Of a stretch of 64,000 nt of DNA, positions 33,843-43,525 are shown one piece after another. A model generated the notes under the pieces. The model had not been told where the DNA came from and ran no database searches. It saw nothing but the letters and a program-made list of their open reading frames with translations. Both the position numbers and the translations under genes were made by a program. Location of the stretch: the NCBI RefSeq assembly GCF_030646115.1, contig NZ_JAUSMX010000015.1:124001-188000 (forward strand), written 5' to 3'. Numbering within the stretch: the first letter of the stretch is position 1; each line of letters opens with the position of its first letter. This stretch comes from Fluviicoccus sp. Its GTDB lineage: Bacteria; Pseudomonadota; Gammaproteobacteria; Pseudomonadales; Moraxellaceae.

Positions 33843-34877
33843 CTGGACACAGTGCTATTACTGGTCATCCTGACCATTGCCGCCGTGCTGGCCTTTGACT
33901 TCACCAACGGCTTCCACGACGCGTCCAACATGCTGGCGACGCTGGTGGCCTCGCGCGCCATGACCCCGGCGCAGGCGGCGTTGCTGGTGGCCTGTTTCAC
34001 GCTGCTGGGGCCGTTGCTGGGCGGCACGGCGGTCGCCAATACCCTGGGGGGCCTGGTGACCATCGACATGCTGCCCGCCACGAATGCCCTGACCGTGGTG
34101 CTGTGTGCAGTGGGCGGCGCCATCGGCTGGAACCTGCTGACCTGGCGGCTGGGCATTCCTTCCTCGTCCTCGCATGCGCTGGTGGGCGGACTGGCGGGCG
34201 TGGTGATGGCCGGACCGGGATCTGAGCATATGGTCTGGGGCTTTGCGGAATTGTCGCAGGGCCGCCTCACCGGCGTTGCCAAGGTATTGGCTGCCTTGCT
34301 GGTGTCACCCGTAGTCGGCTTTGCCGCCGGTTTCCTGCTGCACCGGCTGATGAATTTCCTGCTGCGCGCCGCGCGGCCCACCGTCAACCGGCACCTGCGG
34401 CACGGTCAGTGGTTCACTGCCGCCGCGCTGGCCTTCTCCCATGGCGCCAACGATGCTCAGAAAGGCATGGGCATCATTACACTGGTGCTGGTGCTGGGCG
34501 GCCAACTGCCGCAATTTCAGGTTCCGCTCTGGGTCATGCTGCTCAGCGCCATCGTCATCACGGCGGGCACCCTGCTGGGCGGCTGGCGCATTGTGCGCAC
34601 ACTTGGTTTCGGCATCTACAAGTTGCGGCCGTTGCACGGGCTGGACGCACAACTGGCCTCCGCCAGTGTCATCATGGGTGCATCGCTGGCTGGAGGACCG
34701 GTTTCCACCACGCACGTCGTCACCACCGCCATCATGGGCATCGGCGCATCGGAGCGGCCGCGGGCGGTGCGCTGGTCCATCGCCGGGGAGATCGCCCTGA
34801 CCTGGCTGCTGACCCTGCCCGGCTCCGCCCTGCTGGCCTGCCTGCTTTTCGGGTTGGCCAAGACCGTTTTTCACTAG
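33843..34877 (+). CDS. pit: Inorganic phosphate transporter (PiT family), probable CTG start
   Basis: The 344-residue inner-membrane symporter has the two PiT signature repeats: FDFTNGFHDASNMLATLVASRAM near the N-terminus and FSHGANDAQKGMG near the middle. The C-terminal repeat GGPVSTTHVVTTAIMGIGAS is also typical. A CTG at 33843 gives MDTVLLLV, the usual start of this family, with a GGGGA ribosome site 8 nt upstream; the first standard start, GTG at 33852, would be 17 nt from it. The next gene is its usual DUF47 partner. Confidence 0.9.
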   Translation: MDTVLLLVILTIAAVLAFDFTNGFHDASNMLATLVASRAMTPAQAALLVACFTLLGPLLGGTAVANTLGGLVTIDMLPATNALTVVLCAVGGAIGWNLLTWRLGIPSSSSHALVGGLAGVVMAGPGSEHMVWGFAELSQGRLTGVAKVLAALLVSPVVGFAAGFLLHRLMNFLLRAARPTVNRHLRHGQWFTAAALAFSHGANDAQKGMGIITLVLVLGGQLPQFQVPLWVMLLSAIVITAGTLLGGWRIVRTLGFGIYKLRPLHGLDAQLASASVIMGASLAGGPVSTTHVVTTAIMGIGASERPRAVRWSIAGEIALTWLLTLPGSALLACLLFGLAKTVFH

Positions 34878-34895
34878 CCTTCAGGAGCATCACCC

Positions 34896-35648
34896 ATGAC
34901 AGCCCCTCGCCAGACTTTCCTGAGCAAGCTGAAAAACCGCATTTTCCCGGAAGTTCCCGACTTTTACCGCCTGATCAACGATCAGGCGCATCTGGCCGTG
35001 GAATGCACCGCCGCGCTGGTGACCTACATGCACTCAGGGCAGGATGAACACGCCAGCCACGTCAGCGAGTTGGAACATCGCGGCGACCGGCTGAAAAGCC
35101 GTAACCTGGCCATCCTGCATCATGCCTTCGCCACTCCCATCGACCGCGAGGATATCTACCAGGCGGTGGCCGCCATCGACGACATCCTCAACTACGCCAA
35201 GACCACCGTCCGCGAAATGCAGGTGCTGCACCTGACTCCGGACGAACACACCCTGGCCATGGCGACCCTGATGCACGAAGGCGCGCTGGCGCTGGAACGC
35301 GGTTTCGCCAAGTTGAAAAAGACACCACTGGCCGCCGAGGTTGACGCCAGCGCCGCCCACAAGACCGAGCGCAGCACCGAGAAGGTCTACCGCAAGGCTC
35401 TGGCGGAATTGTTCAACCCCGAGCATTACCTGCTGACCCTGACGGCGCAGCAAAAGCGTGATGCCGAGGCGCTGGGCGTACTGACCACGGCGATGAGTGC
35501 GGCGGAAAGCGCAGGCATCACCCCCGCCGTCGGCTTCATGCTGGAAATCCTGAAACGGCGCGAGGTCTACCGGCACATGTCCAACGGCGCAGACCGGGTG
35601 GCGCGGGCGGCGGAAGTGCTGCATGACATCGTGGCTAAAATAGGCTGA
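34896..35648 (+). CDS. DUF47/PhoU-like partner of the phosphate transporter
   Basis: The 250-residue all-helical cytosolic protein has a PhoU/DUF47 pattern: ...HVSELEHRGDRLKSRNLAILHHAFATPIDREDIYQAVAAIDDILNYAKTTV. DUF47 genes commonly sit beside pit and are thought to control transport. It starts 18 bp after pit behind AGGAG, so the two form one operon. Confidence 0.88.
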   Translation: MTAPRQTFLSKLKNRIFPEVPDFYRLINDQAHLAVECTAALVTYMHSGQDEHASHVSELEHRGDRLKSRNLAILHHAFATPIDREDIYQAVAAIDDILNYAKTTVREMQVLHLTPDEHTLAMATLMHEGALALERGFAKLKKTPLAAEVDASAAHKTERSTEKVYRKALAELFNPEHYLLTLTAQQKRDAEALGVLTTAMSAAESAGITPAVGFMLEILKRREVYRHMSNGADRVARAAEVLHDIVAKIG

Positions 35649-35653
35649 AGAAC

Positions 35654-36790
35654 ATGCGCAAACCGGTACTGATCCTGGGCGGCTACGGCAACTTCGGCCG
35701 CCGCATCGCCACCGCACTGGCCACAGACCCCGACATGGAACTGCTGATTGCCGGGCGCGACCAAACCAAGGCTGCGGCCCTGGCGCAGGCGCTGGGAGCG
35801 CACGCCCGGCCGGTGATGCTGGACCATACGTCATCCGACTTCCGTGAACGGCTGGCGGCCCTCAAGCCCAAGGTGCTGATCCATACCTCCGGGCCGTTTC
35901 AGGGCCAGGACCTTCACATAGTTGAAGCCTGCATCGCTGCGGGCTGCCACTATGTCGACATTGCTGACGGCCGGGATTATGTCGGCGGCATCCGGAGGCT
36001 GGATGAAGCGGCGCGACAGGCGGGCGTGTTGGTGGCCAGCGGCGCCAGCTCGCTGCCGGCCCTGTCCAGCGCGGTGGTGGATGAAGGACGCTCCGCCTTC
36101 TCCCGGCTGGACAGCATTGAATCCGGCATCAGCGCCGGGGCCAAACCACCGGGTCTGGCCACCATGGAAGGCGTGCTCAGCTATGTCGGCAAACCGTTCC
36201 TTCGGTTGGAAAACGGAGTCTGGCGGACGGTTCACGGCTGGCAGGACATCGTCAGCCGCCGTTATCCCTCGCCGTTGGGGCGGCGCTGGCTGGGCAGTTG
36301 CGATGTACCGGACCTCGACCTGTTTCCCGAGCGCTATCCCGGTGTCCGGACCGTGGTGTTCCGGGCCGGTGTCGGCTTCACCGTGACTACGCTGGCGACC
36401 TGGCTGTTTTCCTGGCTGGTGCGGGCCGGCTTGCTGGGCAACCTGGCGCGCTGGGCGTCGCCGCTGCACCGGCTGGCAGGGACGCTGGAGCCGCTGGGCA
36501 GCGTCTGGAGCGCCATGCATGTGACGCTGACCGGGATGGATGATGCCCAGCAACCGGCCACGCGGACCTGGCTGCTGCTGGCGGGTAACAACGACGGCCC
36601 GAACATTCCCTGCTTTCCGGCCATTGCGCTGACGCGCAAGCTGGTGCGGGGCGAAGTGACGGAACGGGGGGCGATGCCGTGCATGGGCTTGCTGACCGTG
36701 GAGGAAATCCTGACGGCGATTCCGGGGCTGGATTTGAAGTGGGCGTGTCATAACTGCCGGGCCGGCGAAGATTCCGGCCCGGACCATTGA
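35654..36790 (+). CDS. Saccharopine-dehydrogenase-like NAD(P) protein
   Basis: The 378-residue protein starts with a Rossmann fold (LILGGYGNFGRRIATAL, 6-22; GRD at 34-36), then HTSGPFQGQDLHIVEACIAAGCHYVDIADG, typical of the saccharopine dehydrogenase NADP-binding superfamily. A hydrophobic stretch near 235-255 (TTLATWLFSWLVRAGLLG) may attach to a membrane. It lies 5 bp after the DUF47 gene and may belong to that operon. True substrate unknown; lysine metabolism is not implied. Confidence 0.8.
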   Translation: MRKPVLILGGYGNFGRRIATALATDPDMELLIAGRDQTKAAALAQALGAHARPVMLDHTSSDFRERLAALKPKVLIHTSGPFQGQDLHIVEACIAAGCHYVDIADGRDYVGGIRRLDEAARQAGVLVASGASSLPALSSAVVDEGRSAFSRLDSIESGISAGAKPPGLATMEGVLSYVGKPFLRLENGVWRTVHGWQDIVSRRYPSPLGRRWLGSCDVPDLDLFPERYPGVRTVVFRAGVGFTVTTLATWLFSWLVRAGLLGNLARWASPLHRLAGTLEPLGSVWSAMHVTLTGMDDAQQPATRTWLLLAGNNDGPNIPCFPAIALTRKLVRGEVTERGAMPCMGLLTVEEILTAIPGLDLKWACHNCRAGEDSGPDH

Positions 36791-36791
36791 A

Positions 36792-37805
36792 TCATTGCCG
36801 CCAGTGATAGTTTTCCCGACGGATGATGACATCATCAGCCGTGCACATCAGATCATCCGGCCCCTTGGCGTATTCCCGGCGTTGCTGCAACAGCCCGCCT
36901 GACAGAGTCATGGCGCGGTGGGACAGCGCCACACCGGAAGGATTTTCTGCACAAACATTGACCTCATCACCCGAATACCCAAAAACGAGGCGGTTCCCGG
37001 CCACATCACCTCCCTGTTCACCCGGCCAGCTCCTGGCCTCGCCCTGATACGTCAACGCCTGCCGGGACTTGATGCGGCCTTTGGCATCGTATTCATACTT
37101 GTAATACGTATTGGCATCCGTGGAAATCAGGTATTTGAACACACCCGAGGCCGTAGCCGGGTAATAGAAACGCGTCTGGGGCGACGGGCCGGTCGCGGCG
37201 GGGTTGGACGCGGGCAAGCCCAGCCAGTTGAGGGTTGATTTCTGCCCGTCGGCATCGTTCCGGCTCCACCTCAGCCAGACCTGAAGCACATCATCAACCG
37301 TCGACGGGCGGCCATCGACACCCGTTGCATAGACTTTTTCATCCATGCTGGATTGCCCCTTATACCCCGGTACGCAATAGCGTTCGCCATGAAGCGTCGG
37401 CGTAGGCATACCACCCAGTATCGACAGCAAAATGCTGCCTGTGGTCGAGGAGTCCATCGACTGAAACAACATTGGCAGCGCCATCTCCACCTCAAGATCA
37501 AGAGGCTTCTCACCTGTTTGGGCGCCGTACTCACACTCCACATGAAAACCGGGCGTGTCATCGGCCGTTCCCCAGAGCAAATCAGCTCCAGGAGAGTGGT
37601 AGGAAATCATCGACGCACCATCAACTCCGGAGAAGTGCGCATAGCGTCGGTATTCCGTAGTGACCAGCTGATCCGATCCGGCAGGAATGGTCTCGACAAG
37701 AACACTGGCCAACCGGATGGCGGCTTCCTGAGAGCCTTCTTCGCTACCGCATCCAACCAGTAACCCCGCCCCAATCATCAAAACACCCGGCTTGATCACC
37801 CTCAT
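36792..37805 (-). CDS. Lipoprotein with Asp-rich GxDGxxxTxDD repeats
   Basis: The 337-residue protein has a lipoprotein signal ([10 protein letters not shown], lipid Cys19). Three Asp-rich loops stand out: [22 protein letters not shown] and [11 protein letters not shown]. They resemble calcium-binding thrombospondin-3-like motifs that occur in surface lipoproteins. The region around [17 protein letters not shown] is YD-repeat-like. No family is recognised. It is convergent with the saccharopine-dehydrogenase-like gene. A final target of the outer membrane is likely, as residue +2 after Cys is Gly, not Asp. Confidence 0.75.
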   Translation of the reverse strand: MRVIKPGVLMIGAGLLVGCGSEEGSQEAAIRLASVLVETIPAGSDQLVTTEYRRYAHFSGVDGASMISYHSPGADLLWGTADDTPGFHVECEYGAQTGEKPLDLEVEMALPMLFQSMDSSTTGSILLSILGGMPTPTLHGERYCVPGYKGQSSMDEKVYATGVDGRPSTVDDVLQVWLRWSRNDADGQKSTLNWLGLPASNPAATGPSPQTRFYYPATASGVFKYLISTDANTYYKYEYDAKGRIKSRQALTYQGEARSWPGEQGGDVAGNRLVFGYSGDEVNVCAENPSGVALSHRAMTLSGGLLQQRREYAKGPDDLMCTADDVIIRRENYHWRQ

Positions 37806-37927
37806 ACCCCAACCATCCCTGCCTGCAAAAAGGGCATCATTATAAGTAAGATCACCCTAGCCAGCACGACAAAAGAAGGCCTGTACCACCAAGGCGACAG
37901 CCCTAGCCCCTACCCCTTCCCCCCGTC

Positions 37928-37933
37928 TATACT
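37928..37933 (+). promoter_or_regulatory. Probable -10 box of glyQS
   Basis: TATACT lies 38 bp before the glyQ start, the best -10 match in the 165-bp gap. No convincing -35 precedes it. There is no T-box or other leader fold visible. Confidence 0.4.
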
Positions 37934-37970
37934 AGCCCTCTTTTTTCGACCCCCTTTCCCGGGCATAACA

Positions 37971-38936
37971 ATGACCACCAACAGCATTCCCCAAGCCATC
38001 AGCACCTTCCAGGGACTGATCCTGGCCCTGCAGAACTACTGGGCCGAACAGGGCTGCGTCATCCTGCAGCCCTATGACATGGAAATGGGCGCCGGCACCT
38101 TCCATACCGCCACCTTCTTGCGCGCTCTCGGCCCCGAGACGTGGAATGCCGCCTATGTGCAGCCCTCCCGTCGTCCCGCCGACGGCCGCTATGGCGAAAA
38201 CCCCAACCGCCTGCAGCACTACTACCAGTTCCAGGTGGTCCTTAAGCCGAACCCGGCCAACATCCAGGAGCTGTACCTGAACTCGCTGCGCACCATCGGC
38301 ATCGACCCCGCCGTCCACGACATCCGCTTTGTGGAAGACAACTGGGAGTCACCGACGTTGGGCGCGTGGGGCCTGGGCTGGGAAGTGTGGCTGAACGGCA
38401 TGGAAGTCACGCAGTTCACCTACTTCCAGCAAGTGGGCGGCATTGAGTGCTACCCGGTTACCGGCGAAATCACCTACGGTCTGGAACGGCTGGCCATGTA
38501 CCTGCAAGGCGTCGATTCGGTCTATGACCTCACCTGGACCGACGGCCCCTTCGGCAAGGTCACCTACGGCGATGTCTTCCACCAGAACGAAGTTGAACAA
38601 TCCACCTTCAACTTCGAGCACGCCAACGTCGACAAGCTGTTCGAGCTGTTCGACTTCTATGAGAGCGAAGCACAGCGCCTGATGGCTCTCGGCAATCCCC
38701 TGCCGCTGCCCGCGTACGAAATGGTGATCAAGGCCTCGCACAGCTTCAACCTGCTGGATGCGCGCCGCGCCATCTCCGTCACCGCCCGCCAGCAGTACAT
38801 CCTGCGCGTGCGGCAACTGGCCCGCGCCGTGGCGTCCAGCTACCTGCATGCCCGCGCTCGCCTGGGCTTCCCCATGGCCCCCGACAACCTGCGGGATGAA
38901 GTATTGGCGAAACTGGCTGCGGAGGCTGCACAATGA
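37971..38936 (+). CDS. glyQ: Glycyl-tRNA synthetase alpha subunit
   Basis: The catalytic alpha chain of the tetrameric (alpha2-beta2) bacterial glycyl-tRNA synthetase has 321 residues. Motifs: [68 protein letters not shown] and [18 protein letters not shown]. The stop overlaps the glyS start (ATGA), so the chains are made in a coupled manner. Confidence 0.97.
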   Translation: MTTNSIPQAISTFQGLILALQNYWAEQGCVILQPYDMEMGAGTFHTATFLRALGPETWNAAYVQPSRRPADGRYGENPNRLQHYYQFQVVLKPNPANIQELYLNSLRTIGIDPAVHDIRFVEDNWESPTLGAWGLGWEVWLNGMEVTQFTYFQQVGGIECYPVTGEITYGLERLAMYLQGVDSVYDLTWTDGPFGKVTYGDVFHQNEVEQSTFNFEHANVDKLFELFDFYESEAQRLMALGNPLPLPAYEMVIKASHSFNLLDARRAISVTARQQYILRVRQLARAVASSYLHARARLGFPMAPDNLRDEVLAKLAAEAAQ

Positions 38937-41014
38937 CCACTCAACCGTTCCTGGTGGAACTGGGCTGCGAAGAACTGCCCCCGAAATCCCTGAAGACACT
39001 GGCCGACCACTTCCTGGCCGGTATCGAAAACGGCCTGAAGCAGGCCGGCCTCAACTACACCCACGCCCGTCACTTTGCCGCGCCGCGCCGTCTGGCGGTC
39101 AGCATCCAGGGTCTGGAAACCCGCCAGCCTGACCGCACGCTGAACGTGGACGGCCCGCCCGTGAAGGCTGCCTTTGACGCCAACGGCAACCCGACCCAGG
39201 CCGCGCTGGGCTTCGCCAAGAAGAACGGCGTGGACATCAGCGAAGTCGACCGCAGCGGCGAGAAGCTGCGCTACAGCAAGTCCATCGCCGGTGCCGACGC
39301 GGTAACGCTGCTGCCCGGCATTGTCCAGGCCGCGCTCGACGCGCTGCCGATCGCCAAGCGCATGCGCTGGGCCGCCTCCAAGGTCGAATTCGTTCGCCCG
39401 ACGCAATGGCTGGTGATGCTGCTCGGCAACTCGGTCGTGCCCTGCACTATCCTCGGCCAGACCGCCGGTAACGAAAGCCGTGGCCACCGCTTCATGGCCA
39501 ACAACGAAACCTTCACCGTCAAGAACCTCGGCAATTTCCCCGCCGGGCTGGAACACGGCTACGAAACCACGCTGGAAACCCTGTACGTGATGCCGGACTT
39601 CGCCAAGCGCCGCGCTGCCATCCTCGGCAAGGTGCAGGAACTGGCGGCGAAGGAAGGCGGCAAGGCCGTCATCCCCGAAGCCTTGCTGGACGAAGTCACC
39701 GCGCTGGTGGAATACCCGGTGCCGCTGGTCTGCTCCTTTGAAGAGCGTTTCCTGCACGTGCCGCAGGAAGCCCTGATCTCGACGATGCAGGACAACCAGA
39801 AGTATTTCTGTCTGGTCGACGGCAACGGCAAGCTGCTGCCCCGTTTCATCACCGTCGCCAATGTGAAGAGCCCGAACCCGGAATTCATCATCGCCGGTAA
39901 CGAGAAGGTGGTGCGCCCGCGCCTCACCGACGCCGAGTTCTTCTTCAAGCAGGACAAGAAGGTGAAGCTGGAAAGCCGCAACGAGCGCCTGAAGACCGTG
40001 GTCTTCCAGGCCCAGCTCGGCACGGTGTACGAGAAGGCGGAGCGCATCAGCGAACTGGCGGCGTTCATTGCTGCGCAGATCGGCGGCGACATCAAGCTGG
40101 CGCAGCGCGCGGGCCTGCTGTCGAAGTGCGATCTGGCCTCGGAAATGGTGGGTGAATTCCCGGAACTGCAAGGCATTGCCGGTTACCACTACGCCCTGCA
40201 CGACGGCGAAGGCGAGGAAGTGGCGCTGGCCCTGAACGAACAGTACCTGCCGAAGTTCGCGGGCGACAGCCTGCCGACCACCAAGGCCGGCCTCAGCGTG
40301 GCGCTGGCCGACAAGCTGGACACGCTGGTCGGCATCTTCGGCATCAACCAGCCGCCCACCGGTTCCAAGGACCCGTTCGCGCTGCGCCGCGCCGCCATCG
40401 GCCTGCTGCGCATCATCATTGAACAGCAACTGCCGCTGGACCTGACCGTGCTGGCGCAGCAGGCCGTGAATGCCTACGGCACCAAGCTTGCCAACACCAA
40501 TACCGTCACCGACGTCTTCGAATTCCTGCTCGGCCGCTACCGCGCCATGTATGAAGAACAGGGCGTTGGCGTAGACGTCATCCAGTCGGTGCAGGCGCTG
40601 AAACCGGCGAAGCCGCTGGACTTCTCACGCCGGGTGCTGGCGGTGCAGGCCTTCCGCGCCCTGCCGGAAGCCGCCGCCCTCGCCGCCGCCAACAAGCGCG
40701 TCGCCAACATCTTGGCCAAGGACGAATCCGTCACCACCGGCACGGTGGACAACACCCTGCTGGGCGACGCCGCCGAAGTGGCGCTGGCGCAACAGGTGGC
40801 CAACCTGCAATCCGAACTGGCGCCGCTGTTCGCCACTGGCGACTACACCACCGCACTGGCCAAGCTGGCCTCGCTGCGCGACACGGTGGACCGCTTCTTC
40901 ACTGAAGTCATGGTGAATGCGGAAGACGCCGCCGTGCGCCGCAACCGCCTGACGCTGCTGGCCAACCTGCGCGCCCTGTTCCTCGCGATTGCGGATATCT
41001 CGCAATTGCAGTAA
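38933..41014 (+). CDS. glyS: Glycyl-tRNA synthetase beta subunit
   Basis: The 693-residue beta chain binds tRNA-Gly. It begins [15 protein letters not shown], with [40 protein letters not shown] and [13 protein letters not shown] typical of GlyS. The C-terminal helical anticodon-binding part is complete ([27 protein letters not shown]). GGAGG for this start lies inside the end of glyQ. A rho-independent terminator follows 22 bp after the stop. Confidence 0.97.
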   Translation: MTTQPFLVELGCEELPPKSLKTLADHFLAGIENGLKQAGLNYTHARHFAAPRRLAVSIQGLETRQPDRTLNVDGPPVKAAFDANGNPTQAALGFAKKNGVDISEVDRSGEKLRYSKSIAGADAVTLLPGIVQAALDALPIAKRMRWAASKVEFVRPTQWLVMLLGNSVVPCTILGQTAGNESRGHRFMANNETFTVKNLGNFPAGLEHGYETTLETLYVMPDFAKRRAAILGKVQELAAKEGGKAVIPEALLDEVTALVEYPVPLVCSFEERFLHVPQEALISTMQDNQKYFCLVDGNGKLLPRFITVANVKSPNPEFIIAGNEKVVRPRLTDAEFFFKQDKKVKLESRNERLKTVVFQAQLGTVYEKAERISELAAFIAAQIGGDIKLAQRAGLLSKCDLASEMVGEFPELQGIAGYHYALHDGEGEEVALALNEQYLPKFAGDSLPTTKAGLSVALADKLDTLVGIFGINQPPTGSKDPFALRRAAIGLLRIIIEQQLPLDLTVLAQQAVNAYGTKLANTNTVTDVFEFLLGRYRAMYEEQGVGVDVIQSVQALKPAKPLDFSRRVLAVQAFRALPEAAALAAANKRVANILAKDESVTTGTVDNTLLGDAAEVALAQQVANLQSELAPLFATGDYTTALAKLASLRDTVDRFFTEVMVNAEDAAVRRNRLTLLANLRALFLAIADISQLQ

Positions 41015-41036
41015 GAAGGATACAGACACGCTGCGC

Positions 41037-41064
41037 AAAAACGGCCCACAATCGGGCCGTTTTT
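41037..41064 (+). terminator. Rho-independent terminator of glyQS
   Basis: AAAAACGGCCC-acaatc-GGGCCGTTTTT: an 11-bp stem with T tract on the plus strand. Confidence 0.92.
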
Positions 41065-41096
41065 GTTTTCAGCTTTACATCTCACAGGAACCTTCC

Positions 41097-42155
41097 ATGC
41101 CCACCCCACACGCGTCCGCCCTGCACCGCGCCCTGCTCGCCAGCCTGATTGTGCTGTTGCTGTTCCTCGGCTTCCGGGTGCTGGCTCCATTCCTGACGCC
41201 CATGGTTTGGGCGGGCATCCTGGCCTACGTCACCTGGCCGGGCTACCAGCGTCTGAAGCGCATCCTCGGCGGCGGCCCCAACCGCAGCGCCGCACTGATG
41301 ACGGTCGGGCTGACGCTGTTGCTGGTGCTGCCCATGGCCTGGGGCATTTATGTGCTGCAGGACGAAGCGGGCAAGGTGACGGCGCGGCTGACGGCGCAAC
41401 TGACGTCCGGCACGCTGCAAACCCCGGACTTCATCCGCACCCTGCCCGGCGTGGGCCATGAAATCGACAACTTCCTCAACCGCCTGATCCATGAACCCGG
41501 CGCACTGCGTTCACAACTGGAGCGGCTGGGCCAGCATGTGTTGGGGTCGGCAGGCGCCATTGCCGGCGGCATCAGCCGCAATGCCGCCAAGCTGGGCATG
41601 ACGCTGATCACGCTGTTCTTCTTTTACCGTGACGGTGAAGCCCTGATGCAGCAGATCCGCACCGCGCTGCAACACCTGATCGGCCGCCGCGCCAACGGCT
41701 ATGTGCAGGCCGCCGCAGACATGACTCGGGCCGTGGTCATCGGCATTGTACTGACAGCGCTGGCGCAGGGCTTCCTGGCCGGGCTGGGTTATGCGGTGGC
41801 GGGTATGGATAGTCCGGTATTCCTCGCGGCCATCACCACGCTGATTGCAATGGTGCCCTTCGGCACCCCTTTTGCGTGGGGCAGTGTCGCGGTCTGGCTG
41901 TTTGCGCAGGGGGATGTGGTTCCAGCCCTGGGGCTGGCGGCCTGGGGTACCTTTGTCATCAGTTGGGTGGACAACATCATCCGCCCCATGGTGATTTCCG
42001 GCAAAACGCACATTCCTTTCCTGCTGGTGATGTTCGGGGTGCTGGGCGGTTTGAATGCGTTCGGGATGGTGGGTTTGTTTCTGGGGCCGGTGATCCTGGC
42101 GGTGCTGGTGGCGGTGTGGCGGGAATGGCTGGAGGGGGAGAAGGCGGAGGTCTAA
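41097..42155 (+). CDS. AI-2E family transporter (YdiK/PerM-like)
   Basis: The 352-residue inner-membrane protein has about seven or eight hydrophobic segments. Family motifs are LAPFLTPMVWAGILAYVTWPGY near the N-terminus, TLFFFYRDG, MVPFGTPFAW, and the ending NIIRPMVISGKTHIPFLLVMFGVLGGLNAFGMVGLFLGPVILAV. Members export small molecules or ions; signalling autoinducer export is known only for some. Start 41097 with AGGAA upstream. Confidence 0.9.
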   Translation: MPTPHASALHRALLASLIVLLLFLGFRVLAPFLTPMVWAGILAYVTWPGYQRLKRILGGGPNRSAALMTVGLTLLLVLPMAWGIYVLQDEAGKVTARLTAQLTSGTLQTPDFIRTLPGVGHEIDNFLNRLIHEPGALRSQLERLGQHVLGSAGAIAGGISRNAAKLGMTLITLFFFYRDGEALMQQIRTALQHLIGRRANGYVQAAADMTRAVVIGIVLTALAQGFLAGLGYAVAGMDSPVFLAAITTLIAMVPFGTPFAWGSVAVWLFAQGDVVPALGLAAWGTFVISWVDNIIRPMVISGKTHIPFLLVMFGVLGGLNAFGMVGLFLGPVILAVLVAVWREWLEGEKAEV

Positions 42156-42158
42156 GCC

Positions 42159-42794
42159 TTACTTCTTCGGCTGGTACTTTTCCCTCCCCAGCATCACCCG
42201 CAACAACCGCATCGTCTGCTGCGGCTCATCCGCCAAGTTGTAATTGAAGACCAGCGACGGCATGAAGCCCCCCGGCGCGCCATGTCCGGACAGTTCAATG
42301 CGGGTGCCGCCGCCCGGCAACGGCGTCAGCCGCCAGGTGCTTTGCAAGTCATACAGATGCACCCGCTTGCCATCCTGCTCCGGCATCGGGACATTGCGCA
42401 CCGCCATGCTGCGGATCGTCACCACCCCGCCCTTGCCCTCGCGGCGCAGCAGCGACTGCAGCACTGTATCCCGCTCCTTGAAGGGATACGGCAGCTTGTA
42501 CACCACATATACCCAGTTCGACTCGCCCTCATGACGCAGCAACTTCACCTTGCGGATGCGGGCAATCCACTCCGGCCAGGCCGGAATGTCGCGCAAGACC
42601 GCCACCACGGTGTCGATGGACTGCGGCGCCAGCATTTCGGCGCGGAATTCGTCGTAATCACTGTCCGCCTGGGCGCGGGTATAGACCTTGATCTGGCGCG
42701 GTGCATCCTCGCGGGACAAGTCCCATCCGTCATCCGCCAGCGCGGCGGTCATCAGACACGCCGCCAGCAAGCCGGACACCCAGATGGCAGGCAC
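42159..42794 (-). CDS. Exported START-domain protein 3 (GTG start)
   Basis: The 211-residue protein starts with GTG at 42794. Its TGAGG ribosome site contains the TGA stop of the GST-like gene, so translation of the two is coupled. The signal peptide ends near AALADD. The START pattern is FRAEMLAPQSIDTVVAVLRDIPAWPEWIARIRKVKLL and YVVYKLPYPFKERDTVLQSLL. It ends MRLLRVMLGREKYQPKK. It is a third member of the START set in this window. Convergent with the AI-2E gene, only 3 bp between the two stops. Confidence 0.85.
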   Translation of the reverse strand: MPAIWVSGLLAACLMTAALADDGWDLSREDAPRQIKVYTRAQADSDYDEFRAEMLAPQSIDTVVAVLRDIPAWPEWIARIRKVKLLRHEGESNWVYVVYKLPYPFKERDTVLQSLLRREGKGGVVTIRSMAVRNVPMPEQDGKRVHLYDLQSTWRLTPLPGGGTRIELSGHGAPGGFMPSLVFNYNLADEPQQTMRLLRVMLGREKYQPKK

Positions 42795-42802
42795 GCAATA
42801 CC

Positions 42803-43501
42803 TCAGGGGAAGTAACGCTGCCGCATGCGCTCGGCATACGCGCGCAGGTTGGGATAAGGCGCCACAATCGGCGGCCAGGGGGAGTTGTCCGTAATCAATG
42901 TCAGCTGCGCAATGAGCCCGAAGGCCGAAGCGTCAATCTCGCTGGGCTCATCCCCAAAGAAATAGGCTTTGTCGCCCAGCAGCGCCGACAAGACCGCCAC
43001 ATCCTGCGAGGCAAAGGCATAGACCTGCTCCGGACTATGCTTGGCCGTACCCTGCCCCTGCAAGTCGCGTTTCATTTTCTGCTGGATCACCTGCGGCAAC
43101 ACCTTGCGCACCGGAAACGGCAGCTTGCCGAACAGCGAATCGCGAAATTGCGGCCAATACCGGCCATCTGCCCAACGACTGTATAGCGCCGCAAAATACA
43201 GCCGGTCTTCCAGCAGGGCTTTCAAGACATGCGACTGCGCCTTCTGCTCCGGCGTCAGGTGACGGTCAAAATCGATATCGTGCTTGTGTTTCAGGTAGTC
43301 AATGCAGAGCGTGGAATCCGGAATCAACCGGTTATCCACTTTAAGGGAGGGCAGCTTGCCCAGCGGTGCTTCACGCGGATCGTTGGTGTAATGGTTTTCG
43401 TAAGGCAGCCCGGCCATGCGCAGCCAGGTTTCCAGCTTCAGGCAGAAGGAACTCATGTTCGGGAGTCCCAGAGACGGATGGAATTGGTACAACTCGATCA
43501 T
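42803..43501 (-). CDS. Glutathione-S-transferase-like protein (metaxin/FAXC type)
   Basis: The 232-residue protein has an N-terminal thioredoxin-like domain (MIELYQFHPSLGLPNMSSFCLKLETWLRMAGLPYE, then APLGKLPSLKVDNRLIPDSTLCIDYL). A helical C-terminal GST domain follows with GDEPSEIDASAFGLIAQL. The order resembles FAXC/metaxin-like GSTs rather than classical detoxifying ones. It overlaps by signal with the START gene downstream, forming a two-gene unit. Confidence 0.82.
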   Translation of the reverse strand: MIELYQFHPSLGLPNMSSFCLKLETWLRMAGLPYENHYTNDPREAPLGKLPSLKVDNRLIPDSTLCIDYLKHKHDIDFDRHLTPEQKAQSHVLKALLEDRLYFAALYSRWADGRYWPQFRDSLFGKLPFPVRKVLPQVIQQKMKRDLQGQGTAKHSPEQVYAFASQDVAVLSALLGDKAYFFGDEPSEIDASAFGLIAQLTLITDNSPWPPIVAPYPNLRAYAERMRQRYFP

Positions 43502-43525
43502 GGCGGCCCTCCCGCAACCTTCAAT

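Noticed and set aside
37806-37970. T-box leader before glyQS
   Set aside because: No T-box core, and the class is essentially absent from this phylum.
38840-40429. 529-codon minus-strand frame opposite glyS
   Set aside because: Shadow of glyS.
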